From Pedobacter sp. BS3 (GTDB lineage Bacteria; Bacteroidota; Bacteroidia; Sphingobacteriales; Sphingobacteriaceae), in the NCBI RefSeq assembly GCF_008274585.1, contig NZ_VTRT01000003.1, positions 1 to 64,000 on the forward strand: a stretch of DNA of 64,000 bases, given 5' to 3'. The position numbers and the translations under genes were made by a program. Shown in pieces: positions 43,039-52,085 of this stretch; position 1 is the first letter of the stretch; each line of letters opens with the position of its first letter. The notes beneath the pieces were generated by a model that did no database searches, was not told where the DNA came from, and worked only from the letters and a program-made list of their open reading frames with translations.

Positions 43039-43597
43039 CGGTTTTACTATTATTATCAAACAATGTATCCTCGGTATAAAACACCTTATTATTTTTTATC
43101 CTGGCTGCCGCCGTATACGGATGTTCCTGCACTTTATCGGCCGACATAATATGCATCACCCGCCAGCCTTTCGCTTTCAGATAATCAGAGATCAGGGAGC
43201 GATGACAACGCCACCATACGGCCTCAGAGCACATATAAGCTGTTGTTTTCGCTAATGCAAGATGTTCCAGTTCATTCACCGATTTTTTAAAGGCAGACGT
43301 TTCCATATAATCGGCATAACCCCGAAAGGCTTCATTATGCCAGCGGGTATTGGGCGAATTTTTTTCAGCCTTACGCCGGCCACCTAAATCGGCCAGGTGA
43401 ATGTATTGAATATCAACACCGGCTAATGATTTTTGCAGGTTTTGCTCGTTAAATTGAGGAAATTTCCTCGACATGGGAAAACGCCTGACATCCACCAGGA
43501 GCTGTATACCGTATGGCTGAAGCATGGCAATAAATTCTGCTATAGTATGCGTAGAATGTCCAATGGTATAAACGGTATGTACTGTTTGCTCAGGCAT
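43022..43597 (-). CDS. DUF488-family protein
   Basis: 191 residues. YTIGHSTHTIAEFIAMLQ, LVDVRRFPMSRKFPQFN and YMCSEAVWWRCHRSLIS are the three conserved blocks of DUF488, with the Cys and CHR residues that suggest a nucleotide- or nucleic-acid-related enzyme. No function has been established. Overlaps the DUF2945 gene and begins 19 bp after the cobA stop, all on the minus strand. Confidence 0.88.
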   Translation of the reverse strand: MPEQTVHTVYTIGHSTHTIAEFIAMLQPYGIQLLVDVRRFPMSRKFPQFNEQNLQKSLAGVDIQYIHLADLGGRRKAEKNSPNTRWHNEAFRGYADYMETSAFKKSVNELEHLALAKTTAYMCSEAVWWRCHRSLISDYLKAKGWRVMHIMSADKVQEHPYTAAARIKNNKVFYTEDTLFDNNSKTDESKI

Positions 43598-43615
43598 CAG
43601 ATTATCAATACAATG

Positions 43616-44368
43616 TTATTGCAGGCTCTCCACCGCGACAACCCGGCCGATAATAATAATAGCCGGGTGAGTAATATTGTTTTCACGGGCCATAGCAGGC
43701 AAATCCTTCACCAAACCGCGGGCAAACTTTTTATGAGGCAATGAAGCATGCTGTATAATAGCTGCCGGAATATCGCCCTTACCGGAATGAATATAGGTTT
43801 CGGCTATAGCATCCAGTTTTTTCATACCCATATAAATTACCACGGTGGTATTGCTGTGCATCGCCAGTTTCAGGTCATCAGAAAGCGAACCGTCTTTCTT
43901 AGTGCCGGTAACCACCCAGATACCCTCGCTCACCGAACGGTGGGTCAGGGGGATATCCTCTAATCCGGCGGCTTGCATGCTGGTAATGCCCGGAATGTAA
44001 TACGTTTTAATTCCCAGCGAACGGGCGAAAAGCACTTCCTCCAATCCGCGGCCGAAAATAAACGGGTCGCCGCCTTTTAAACGCACCACGCTTCCTTTTT
44101 CAAACGCTTTTTCACGGATAAGCTCATGGATAGTTTCCTGCCGGGTAGCAAGATCGTCATAAGGTAGCTTACCCACGTAGATCAGCTCGCAATCTGCAGG
44201 AGCCAAAGCCAATAGATCTTTATTGGCCAGGTTATCGTACAAAATTACTTTTGCCTGCTGCAGAATACGCTGCCCCTTCACAGTAATTAATTCCGGGTCG
44301 CCGGGACCTGCGCCAATAACATATAACTCGGGGACGGTAGAAGTGGAAGTATCTGGCTGCTTTATCAT
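43616..44368 (-). CDS. cobA: Uroporphyrinogen-III C-methyltransferase
   Basis: 250 residues. LYVIGAGPGDPELITVKG and VVRLKGGDPFIFGRG are the S-adenosylmethionine and substrate motifs of SUMT; GITSMQAAGLEDIPLTHR and VIYMGMKKL follow in order. It makes precorrin-2 for sirohaem or cobalamin. Single-domain, without the CysG oxidase/chelatase part. The gene is divergent from the HMA/AraC gene and may be first in the minus-strand run with DUF488, DUF2945 and the glycosylase. No cobalamin riboswitch was recognised in the short upstream gap. Confidence 0.93.
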   Translation of the reverse strand: MIKQPDTSTSTVPELYVIGAGPGDPELITVKGQRILQQAKVILYDNLANKDLLALAPADCELIYVGKLPYDDLATRQETIHELIREKAFEKGSVVRLKGGDPFIFGRGLEEVLFARSLGIKTYYIPGITSMQAAGLEDIPLTHRSVSEGIWVVTGTKKDGSLSDDLKLAMHSNTTVVIYMGMKKLDAIAETYIHSGKGDIPAAIIQHASLPHKKFARGLVKDLPAMARENNITHPAIIIIGRVVAVESLQ

Positions 44369-44436
44369 TTCATGGTAATTATACTCAATTTCTATGTTTT
44401 TTGTGGCAGGATATTTTGTATTATTACGTAGAAATT

Positions 44437-45000
44437 ATGCAATTGTATATAAAAAATATGGTTTGCGACCGCTGTAAGCTGGTGGTTAAGGCTGAGTTGG
44501 AAAAGCTGGATCTGCATCCGGTTAACTTGGCGCTGGGTGAAGTAGATTTACAGGAAGAAGAGGTACCGGCCAAAACCCTGCAACAACTGGAGCAAGCCTT
44601 GCATAACCTGGGATTTGAGCTGCTTGGCGACAAGAAAGACCGGTTAGTAGAGAATATTAAACATATTGTTATAGAGCTGGTTCATCGTACAGACGATATC
44701 CCTAAAGAAAAATACAGTCATATTATTGCCGATAAGCTGAATTACGATTATTCTCACCTGAGCAAACTGTTCTCGGAAGCTGAGGGCGTTACGCTTGAGC
44801 ATTATATTATTAACCAGAAAACAGAGCGAGTTAAAGAATTGCTGACATATAACGAGCTGTCGCTAAAAGAGATAGCTTATTTAATGGGATATAGTAGCGT
44901 GGCGCATTTATCGGCACAATTTAAAAAAGTTACAGGGCTTACGCCGAGCCAGTTTAAGTCGCAAAAAAATAAAACCCGGAAACCGCTGGATGCCGTTTGA
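44437..45000 (+). CDS. AraC-type regulator with N-terminal HMA-like metal domain
   Basis: 187 residues from the ATG at 44437 (MQLYIKNMVCDRCK); the upstream frame has only a TTG. Residues 1-65 look like a ferredoxin-like heavy-metal-associated domain with a CDRC (CxxC) site; residues 85-180 are an AraC DNA-binding domain (YSHIIADKLNYDYSHLSKLF, SLKEIAYLMGYSSVAHLSAQF, ending KKVTGLTPSQFK). This could sense Cu(I) or a similar thiophilic metal through the two Cys. Convergent with the midA gene, divergent from cobA. Confidence 0.85.
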   Translation: MQLYIKNMVCDRCKLVVKAELEKLDLHPVNLALGEVDLQEEEVPAKTLQQLEQALHNLGFELLGDKKDRLVENIKHIVIELVHRTDDIPKEKYSHIIADKLNYDYSHLSKLFSEAEGVTLEHYIINQKTERVKELLTYNELSLKEIAYLMGYSSVAHLSAQFKKVTGLTPSQFKSQKNKTRKPLDAV

Positions 45001-45008
45001 TCATTTTG

Positions 45009-46107
45009 TTACTGTATGAATTGGGCAAGTCTTAATCCCGAAAGGTGATGCAGGTGCTCATCCTTCTGTTGTACCAATACTTTGAATTTATTGCCCATTT
45101 CCATAAGGAAGGTATGTAACATGAGGGTTTGATTGGCTATATCGGCCGATTGTTCATTATTTTTCTCCATTCGGCGTATATGTTCGGTCAGTCCCAGGTC
45201 GAGCATAAACCGTGTTTGACTGGTTAGCCCGCAACAATCCAGGCCATACGCTGCCCCCCAGTGCTGTAAAGCAGAGAAATTTACATGAGCCGTAATATCC
45301 TGCCTGCCAATATCCTGGTAGGGATGAGTGTTTACCTGGTGCTTGTTATAGCAAAGCAGGGTTCCTGCGCTCCGGTAAGGGCGATAAAATTCATCGGATG
45401 GATAACCGTAATCTATGGTTATAACGAAGCCTTTTTTCAGAGCTTGGGCAATTTCTTGTATCCAATGGTTGGCTTCAAGGTTTATTTCGGTACGGAAGCC
45501 TTTGGGTAAGCTTACCTGCAACTGTTCCAAATAGGTATGAAGCTCCGGCGAAGCGGGTTGTAAAACCTCATGAAAGCCTTCGTTATAATCAACAAATACT
45601 TCCATAAGCTCCTGTTGCATAATTACCGGGTGCACAGCGAAATTATCCAGCACTTCGTTGGATAATACACAGGCCGAGGTATGCGGAATATCCTGTATGG
45701 AGCTGTGCCAGCTAACTTTCTCGCATAAATGAGCCTTCTCTTTTTCACGCATGGCCGGGCTTTTTTCAATGATGCAATAGTTGAGGTTATTATACATAAC
45801 TTTATTGTTTTTTAGGTAGTTAAGAATATCCCGGCATAGAAGACCAGTTCCGGCGCCGTATTCAATAATGGTAAAGTCGGTTTTACCTAATATAGCCCAC
45901 ATTTCCTCGATCTGTGTGGCAATCATTTCACCGAACAGGCGGGGTAAGGCAGGGACTGGTATAATAGTCGCCCTGTTCACCAATAGTTTCTTTTGACGAT
46001 GTGTAGTAACCCAATTCAGGATAATACAGGGCCATTTCCATAAAATCATGAAAACTTATTGGCCCCCGCGACCGTATCTCGCGAATGATAATATCAGTTA
46101 ATGTCAT
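45009..46107 (-). pseudogene. MidA/NDUFAF7-like methyltransferase gene with a +1 frameshift
   Basis: From the ATG at 46107 the frame reads MTLTDIIIREIRSRGP, FHDFMEMALYYPELGYYTSS, GEQGDYYTSPCLTP, the standard N-terminus of MidA (DUF185) SAM-dependent methyltransferases, then hits a stop. One base shift at the GGGG run 45941-45944 (CCCC in the gene) restores LFGEMIATQIEEMW, the SAM motif IEYGAGTGLL and the rest to 45009. So one extra C appears present. It is either a true frameshift or a homopolymer sequencing error. MidA homologues methylate an Arg of a complex I subunit in mitochondria; bacterial role less clear. Confidence 0.85.
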
Positions 46108-46257
46108 AGGTAGTGGCAGATGAAATTACAACAACGGTACGCATTGATGGTTTGGCTGAGTTTTAGGCAGACAGGGCTTTTACCTGAATACAGTTTGCTG
46201 TTGTTCAGGGTAAAGGAAGTAAAGATAGGATGGAAGCTGTAATCGGGAGAAGAAGAC

Positions 46258-47235
46258 CTAAATCTTCTTTTGCGCTTCGTTAAGCAGTTGTTCTTTATCA
46301 ACAGGAACTACGCCTACGTATTCGCAGACTAAACCGCCGGCTAAATTGGCAATGGCTGCGGTGGTAAACTCATCCATACCGGATGCCAGGCATACGGCTG
46401 TGGTTGCAATCACGGTATCACCGGCGCCGGAAACGTCAGCAATATTGCGGATATGGGCCGGAATGCGTTGTTTGCCCTTTGCCGAGCTGATGTACACCCC
46501 ACGCTCAGACAGGGTAACCATAGCCATTTTGCAGTTCAGCTTATCCTGTAAAAGGCTGATGGCATCTTCAACCTCGTTGGGAGACGAAGCGTCAATGGAA
46601 ATTTTCAGCCCTTCGCGTAATTCTTTAAGATTGGGCTTGAAAAGTGTAACATCCTTATAATCCAGGAAATTGCGCTTTTTGGGGTCAACTACGGTGATGA
46701 TCTGCTTTTGGTTGGCCAGTTCTACAATTTCGGTGATCAGATAAGGCGAAAGCACGCCTTTATCATAATCTTCAAATATAATGGCATGTATAGGCCTGCT
46801 TTCAATGATCTTCCGGATGGTATGGAGCAGGCTTTGCGTCATTTCTTCGTCCAGCAGCTCATCATTTTCAGAATCAATGCGAACGATCTGCTGGCTGTGA
46901 CCAATAACGCGGGTTTTTACCGTGGTAGGCCGTGAAGGGTCTTTGATAATCCCTTCGGCGGGTAGGTTCAGCTCGTTTAACAGGTTGTGAAACTCTGCTG
47001 CATCCAGGTCATCGCCGGTAACGGCACATATTATGGGATTTGCGCCTAATGCCCGTACGTTCAGTGCTACGTTTGCAGCACCGCCGAGCCGGTTCTCCCG
47101 TTTGTTAACGGAGACAACCGGCACAGGGGCTTCTGGTGAGATGCGGTCGACCTTACCCCACAGGTAGGCATCGATCATCACATCCCCAACAATAAGTATA
47201 TTCAGGTTATTAAACTGCCGGAACAGGTTTTCCAT
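46258..47235 (-). CDS. rfaE1: D-glycero-beta-D-manno-heptose-7-phosphate kinase
   Basis: 325 residues of the PfkB/ribokinase family matching the kinase half of HldE: ILIVGDVMIDAYLWGKVDRISPEAPVPVV (start), RLGGAANVALNVRALGA, and the ATP/catalytic motif VSGAGDTVIATTAVCLA with the base Asp. It phosphorylates heptose 7-phosphate in ADP-heptose synthesis; the cytidylyl/adenylyl-transferase half is absent, so that activity is encoded elsewhere. gmhB of the same pathway is at 26203. Its start overlaps the aminotransferase gene end by 26 bases. Confidence 0.92.
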   Translation of the reverse strand: MENLFRQFNNLNILIVGDVMIDAYLWGKVDRISPEAPVPVVSVNKRENRLGGAANVALNVRALGANPIICAVTGDDLDAAEFHNLLNELNLPAEGIIKDPSRPTTVKTRVIGHSQQIVRIDSENDELLDEEMTQSLLHTIRKIIESRPIHAIIFEDYDKGVLSPYLITEIVELANQKQIITVVDPKKRNFLDYKDVTLFKPNLKELREGLKISIDASSPNEVEDAISLLQDKLNCKMAMVTLSERGVYISSAKGKQRIPAHIRNIADVSGAGDTVIATTAVCLASGMDEFTTAAIANLAGGLVCEYVGVVPVDKEQLLNEAQKKI

Positions 47236-48430
47236 CCTTTAATTGCGCAAGGGCAGATTTAATGCGTTTAATAGCCTCAACTAATTTATCATCGGCAGCA
47301 GCGTACGATAAGCGTATCGATTTCGGATCACCGAACGCGTCGCCGCTAACGGTAGCAACATGCCCTTTGTTCAGCAGGTAAAGCGCTAAATCGTCGGCAT
47401 CTTTAATAACCTCGCCATCATCGCTTACTTTACCAAAAAATGAGCTTACATCCGGGAAGAAATAGAAGGCGCCTCCGGGCAGGTTAACCTTTAATCCGTC
47501 AATATCTTTTAACAGGCTGTAAACCAGGTCTCTTCTGCGCAGGAAAACTTCCTTCATTTCATGAACGGTATCTAATCCGCCTTCGTAAGCTGCAATAGCG
47601 GCACGCTGGGTAATAGAGCAGGTTCCTGAAGTGATCTGGCTTTGCAGCTTATCGCAGGCAGCGGCAATTTCCTTGTTGCTGGCTGAATAACCCAGGCGCC
47701 AGCCGGTCATGGCATAGGCTTTAGATAAGCCGTTAATAACAATTACGCGGTCTTTTATGCTTTCAAACTCGGCAATAGAGGTGTGTTTGCCGATGAAGTT
47801 GATATGCTCGTAAATCTCGTCGGAAATGATGTAGATCTCCGGGTGCTTTTCGAACACTTTTACCAAAGCGGCCAGCTCATCGCGGGTATAAACGGTACCG
47901 GTAGGGTTGTTTGGCGATGAGAACATGAACAGCTTGCTTTTAGGCGTAATAACCGCCTCAAGCTCTTCAGGGGTGATCTTAAAGTCGCTTTCAATAGATG
48001 TATTGATGAATACCGATTCGCCTTCTGCCAGCTTAACCAGCTCTGAATACGATACCCAGTAAGGTGTAGGGATAATTACTTCGTCGCCGGGGTTGATCAG
48101 GCACATGATCACATTGGCCAATGCTTGTTTGGCGCCTGTTGAAACTACGATCTGGTCGATGCCGTATTCCAGGTTGTTTTCGCGTTTCAGTTTGGCGGCA
48201 ATGGCTTTCCGCAGATCCGGGTAACCGGTAACCGGAGTGTAGTAAGAATAATTCTGGTCGATGGCTTCCTTAGCGGCCGATTTTACAAAATCAGGGGTAT
48301 AAAAATCTGTTTCTCCGAGGCTCAGGCTGATCACATCAACGCCTTTTGCTGCTAATTCCCGGCCCAGTTTAGACATTTTGATGGTTGCCGACTCTGCCAG
48401 GTTGTTAATTCTATCCGATAAAACTGTCAT
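47210..48430 (-). CDS. aspC: Class I PLP-dependent aminotransferase (aspartate aminotransferase-like)
   Basis: About 406 residues from the ATG at 48430 (MTVLSDRINNLAES). PLP lysine is in INGLSKAYAMTGWRLGY; FSSPNNPTGTVYTRDE and VISDEIYEHI are the cofactor motifs, as in the I-gamma/thermophile-type aspartate aminotransferases. Converts aspartate and 2-oxoglutarate to oxaloacetate and glutamate; related enzymes also accept prephenate. A longer frame to 48472 is rejected because it begins with TTG and crosses the promoter. Ends inside the heptose kinase gene, so the two are co-transcribed. Confidence 0.93.
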   Translation of the reverse strand: MTVLSDRINNLAESATIKMSKLGRELAAKGVDVISLSLGETDFYTPDFVKSAAKEAIDQNYSYYTPVTGYPDLRKAIAAKLKRENNLEYGIDQIVVSTGAKQALANVIMCLINPGDEVIIPTPYWVSYSELVKLAEGESVFINTSIESDFKITPEELEAVITPKSKLFMFSSPNNPTGTVYTRDELAALVKVFEKHPEIYIISDEIYEHINFIGKHTSIAEFESIKDRVIVINGLSKAYAMTGWRLGYSASNKEIAAACDKLQSQITSGTCSITQRAAIAAYEGGLDTVHEMKEVFLRRRDLVYSLLKDIDGLKVNLPGGAFYFFPDVSSFFGKVSDDGEVIKDADDLALYLLNKGHVATVSGDAFGDPKSIRLSYAAADDKLVEAIKRIKSALAQLKDGKPVPAV

Positions 48431-48449
48431 GGTTATGATTAAAATATTG

Positions 48450-48457
48450 CAAATATA
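48450..48457 (-). promoter_or_regulatory. -7 box of the aspC promoter
   Basis: On the minus strand TATATTTG, an exact TAnnTTTG match, lies 20 bases before the ATG at 48430. No convincing -33 TTTG at the usual distance. It fixes the start codon of aspC. Confidence 0.6.
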
Positions 48458-49118
48458 GAAAGCTAAAATCAATAGCCATAGAAAAAGTGGTAATAATCAG
48501 GAAAACACAATAATACCGTATCAGCTTATTTGTACTTTGATTCTAATAACGGCCTTGATATTTGCTGTTGAGATAAGGAAATTTGTTAACATTACCCTGC
48601 TAAGATAATTTTGCCTTTTGACTTAGTACCAGTATTGCCTGTTCCAAAACTGTTATCTTCTCTTTTTTCTTTAACATTTTAATCAACTGCTGTACGGTTA
48701 TTTTTTTCTGGTTGCAATCCCTTAAATACTACGCAGCTTAGCGGCTGATTTTATAACTTTTATTCACATAAGCATCAATTTTGATTTATCAAAAATCAAG
48801 GCTAACCAGGCTGTTGGGCCGTATGAGTGTGTTTTTCAGAAAAATGCGCTGCAACATTTTTATATGAAGAATGCATGAAATTTCTACCATCGGGCACACC
48901 CCGGAGACCTACATTTGGCTTTATGTTTCTGATTAGCTGACGGGAAATTACAGCTAAGATTCATAACAATTATAAAACTAAAGTATAGCCTTTTATCTGT
49001 AAAACTCCTGTTTAGAGATGATTTTCAGCAACTGGAAAATTTGTCGTCTGTAAGTTTTGGTTATGAAAAAGGATAAAAGAGCGATACCAGGGACACATTA
49101 AATTATAAACGATACAAC
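48458..49118. other. Long non-coding gap before the GH2 gene
   Basis: About 660 bases, AT-rich, with stops in all frames. No tRNA, terminator or gene recognised. Short palindrome TTGATTTATCAAAAATCAA near 48781-48799. It probably holds the upstream regulatory region of the GH2 gene and degraded sequence. Confidence 0.5.
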
Positions 49119-49147
49119 ATTATTTATATCAGAATTATTTATATCAG
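49119..49147 (+). repeat. Tandem 14-bp repeat abutting the GH2 start codon
   Basis: ATTATTTATATCAG occurs at 49119-49132 and again at 49134-49147, one base apart, ending exactly before the ATG at 49148. It could be a regulatory duplication or a replication-slippage product. Confidence 0.8.
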
Positions 49148-50362
49148 ATGAAGTTTTTGAAACCATTCTTCCTTCTTAATATTTGTTTTCTTTCTGCAAT
49201 AACGGCACAGGAAAGGTTAGTTGCTACGATTAATAGTAACTGGTTGTTTTTTAAAGGCGACACGGCTAAAATATCTTCATCAGATACCTGGAAAAGAATA
49301 TCCATACCTCATACCTGGAATGCCGAAGATGTAATGGATGATGAGCCTGGTTATTATAGGGGAGATGCCTGGTATAAAAAAACTATTTATGTGCCAGCCG
49401 GCTGGAAAGAAAAGGATGTGTATATTTTCTTCGAAGGAGCGGCACAGGTTGCAGAAGTATTTATTAATGGTAAACTGGTAGGAAAACATACAGGAAGCTA
49501 TACTGCCTTCAGTTTTCTTATCAGCAAATACTTAACATATAAAAATGGTGCAAATGCAGCCAATCAGCTTGTAGTAAAATTAAATAATAGCCATAATGAT
49601 GATATTCCGCCCCTTTCCGGAGATTACACGTTCTTCGGTGGTATCTATCGTGATGTTTATTTACAAGCTATCAATAAAGTTCATTTTGCTGCCGAAAATA
49701 ATGCCTCAAGCGGAATTTTTATCACTACCCCATCTGTAACAGATCATACCGCGGTTGTAAACCTGAAAGGGGCCCTTGTAAATAAAAGCGATTCTGACAG
49801 AAACCTGGTGATCAGCCATCAGATTTTTGATGCTGAGGGGAAATTGATTGCAGTTCAAAAAAACAACTTCAGCGCAAAAGCAGGTGAGAAAATAACCTTT
49901 AACCAGGAGATCAGGAACATCCAGGATCCCAATCTATGGTCGATAGAAAACCCGTATTTATACCGTGTGGTGTCCACTATTACCGATGCTGATACTAACC
50001 AAAAAGTAGATGAAATAAGCAATCCATTAGGATTCAGGTGGTATGGTTTTGATGCTGCCAAAGGTTTTTTCCTGAATGGAAAACCGGTAAAGCTGATTGG
50101 CGCAAGCAGGCACCAGGATTTTAAAGGCTTGGGAAATGCCTTACCGGATGCTATGCATGTAAGAGATGTGAAATTGCTGAAAGAAATGGGAGGTAATTTT
50201 TTACGCATAGCGCATTACCCTCAGGATCCGGCCGTTTTACAGGCTTGCGACAGGTTAGGCATTTGGGCTTCTGTAGAAACACCCATAGCCAAGCTTCGTG
50301 TCTTCACGAAGCTTCTTATACCGATTCGTGAAGACACGAACCGGGGCGTATGTTTATCGTGA
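49148..50362 (+). pseudogene. GH2 family beta-glycosidase, truncated by a REP cluster
   Basis: 404 residues. Signal peptide (FFLLNICFLSAITAQ), then the GH2 sugar-binding sandwich (RISIPHTWNAEDVMDDEPGYY, GKLVGKHTGSYTAF, YTFFGGIYRDVYL), an Ig-like domain (GEKITFNQEIRNIQDPNLWS) and the first part of the TIM barrel up to DRLGIWASVETPIA. Then the reading frame enters the repeats at 50288 and ends after 23 unrelated residues. The catalytic acid and nucleophile regions of GH2 are missing, so no activity is expected. Intact relatives are about 800 residues or more. Confidence 0.88.
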
Positions 50363-50495
50363 TTTGTATTTTCGTTAAAAATCATTCTAAGCCAAGCTTT
50401 GTGTGGCCAAGCTTCGTGTCTTCACGAAGCTTCTTATTCCGATTCGTGGAGACACGAATCGGGGCGTTAGATTCGCTAAGACAGGAGCCGGGGCG
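50288..50495. repeat. REP/BIME cluster, two full and two partial copies
   Basis: Full copies 50288-50348 and 50406-50466 share GCCAAGCTTCGTGTCTTCAC, then a second arm with ATTCGTG and CACGAA. Each copy has two hairpins: AAGCTTCGTG-TCTT-CACGAAGCTT and CCGATTCGTG-loop-CACGAAyCGG; the inner 16 bases of one are the exact reverse complement of the other, giving a head-to-head pair. Copy 2 restores full pairing where copy 1 has one mismatch. A partial head (50391-50404) and decayed tail (50470-50495) flank. This is the arrangement of REP sequences mobilised by RAYT proteins. Confidence 0.85.
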
Positions 50496-50498
50496 AAA

Positions 50499-50798
50499 TT
50501 AAAACTCAAATCTTAAATCTTTTAAAAAGGTATATTTATTTTCTCCCAATTCATAAAATGATGCGGAAGAATATTCATAATCACAGGGATGGGTAACAAG
50601 ATTCCAATGTGCAGCCAAAGGATTGTTATGGATATAGTCCAATTTTTGAAAGGCTACCTCTCTGCTATACAATTCAACAGCCAGTGAGTCTTTCTGCCAG
50701 AATTCATATTGCTTATTACTGGCGTTTACCAAATAGGGGCTACAGCGGATGGCGGGACTATCAGCACAAAAATGCTGCCGCAAGTGCTTTTCAAAATC
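50499..50798 (-). pseudogene. RAYT (REP-associated tyrosine transposase) C-terminal fragment
   Basis: About 99 residues in frame: NKQYEFWQKDSLAVELYS, FQKLDYIHNNPLAAHWNLV and CDYEYSSASFYELG are the conserved C-terminal blocks of the TnpA-REP/Y1 transposase family. The N-terminal half with the HUH motif is gone; a stop lies upstream at 50799 and mnmA begins its 3' end at 50836. It lies directly beside the REP cluster on its 3' side, as expected for a RAYT and its target repeats. Not active by itself. Confidence 0.88.
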
Positions 50799-50835
50799 TT
50801 ATTTTATTGATATAAAGGAATTTGAACAGGTATAC

Positions 50836-51927
50836 TTAAATTAAAAATCCACCTCCAAGCAGATCATTCCCTTCGTAAAATACGGCGGATTGCCCGGGAG
50901 CTATGCCTGAAACCGCGTGATGAAAATCAATTTTCATCAGCTCGCCATCCTGCACAATGGTGCTGGTTGTACCGGCATCTTTATACCGTATTTTGGTTAC
51001 GGCTTCAAGAGGTTGGATGATATGTTCGTATTTAACAAGGTTGAGGTTTTTAACAAAGGCTACAGAGCGTTTCAGCTCATCCTGTGTTCCCAAAGTAACC
51101 CGGTTGGTGGCAGGGTCTATATGCGTTACAAACATGGGTTGACCAAGCGCTATTCCCAAGCCTTTACGCTGGCCAATAGTATAAAAAGGGTAACCCTGGT
51201 GTTTTCCGACAACTGTGCCGTCTGTTAGCACAAAATCGCCACCGGCAACACGGGCATCCAGGTCGTCTACTTTATGGCGCAGAAAAGCCCGGTAATCGTT
51301 ATCGGGCACAAAACAGATCTCGTAGCTTTCGCTTTTATGCGCAAGCTCTACCTGGCCCATTTCTAAAGCCATTTGCCTGATTTCAGCCTTGGTGAAGCTG
51401 CCTAAGGGAAATTTGGTGCGGGCAAGGTTTTGCTGAGACACACCCCAAAGCACATACGACTGGTCTTTATGCTCATCGCGACCTTTGGATATCACATAAC
51501 GGTTGTTTTCGGGCTGTAAACGGATGTTGGCGTAATGCCCGGTGGCTATAAATTCGCAGTCCAGCTTATCGGCACGCTTTAAAAGCGCTTCCCATTTAAT
51601 GTGCGTGTTGCACAATACGCAGGGGTTAGGCGTGCGGCCGGCCAGGTACTCATCAACAAAGTTATCGATGACAAAATCGCCAAATTCATTGCGTATATCC
51701 AGGATATAGTGCGGAAACCCATAGGCGACGGCCAGTGCACGGGCATCATTAATGCTGTCCAGGCTGCAACACCCGGTTTCTTTAGACGAACCTCCCGCCG
51801 AAGCATAATCCCAGGTTTTCATGGTAAGGCCGATAACCTCGTAGCCCTGCTCATGCAGCATTACCGCTGCTACAGAACTGTCAACCCCGCCACTCATGGC
51901 TACCAATATTCGGCCGTGCTTACTCAT
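50836..51927 (-). CDS. mnmA: tRNA-specific 2-thiouridylase MnmA
   Basis: 363 residues. ILVAMSGGVDSSVAA is the PP-loop ATP motif; GCCSLDSINDARALA and RTPNPCVLCN carry the catalytic Cys positions, with the second Cys in the region of YEICFVPD. It forms 2-thiouridine at U34 of tRNA Lys, Glu and Gln. Full length, ends with the beta-barrel SGIAPGQSAVFYEGNDLLGGG. Transcribed alone; its 3' end is 20 to 40 bp from the RAYT fragment. Confidence 0.96.
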   Translation of the reverse strand: MSKHGRILVAMSGGVDSSVAAVMLHEQGYEVIGLTMKTWDYASAGGSSKETGCCSLDSINDARALAVAYGFPHYILDIRNEFGDFVIDNFVDEYLAGRTPNPCVLCNTHIKWEALLKRADKLDCEFIATGHYANIRLQPENNRYVISKGRDEHKDQSYVLWGVSQQNLARTKFPLGSFTKAEIRQMALEMGQVELAHKSESYEICFVPDNDYRAFLRHKVDDLDARVAGGDFVLTDGTVVGKHQGYPFYTIGQRKGLGIALGQPMFVTHIDPATNRVTLGTQDELKRSVAFVKNLNLVKYEHIIQPLEAVTKIRYKDAGTTSTIVQDGELMKIDFHHAVSGIAPGQSAVFYEGNDLLGGGFLI

Positions 51928-52085
51928 AATGCCGCAAAGATACGGAATATGCTTTTATCCGGCTTTGATAGTGGTCAGCCAGCGGTAAAATTCGCAGATT
52001 TGGAGAGGAGTGAGGGTTGAATTTGATATTTACTTTAAGTTAATTGATATTAATAATCAGATATTTAAGATGTTTATCTAATTTT

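Noticed and set aside
44369-44436. Cobalamin riboswitch upstream of cobA
   Set aside because: The gap is only about 70 bases and shows no B12-box or long structured leader.
46104-46301. Small minus-strand gene between midA and the heptose kinase
   Set aside because: The frame overlaps both neighbours, has many Ser/Cys/Arg residues of random composition and no start signal.
48431-48472. Longer aminotransferase N-terminus
   Set aside because: It would start at TTG and include the exact -7 box TATATTTG; family N-termini begin at the ATG at 48430.
50288-50495. CRISPR array
   Set aside because: The repeats are palindromic pairs of about 60 bp in two copies with no regular unique spacers, and a RAYT fragment is adjacent; REP/BIME explains them.
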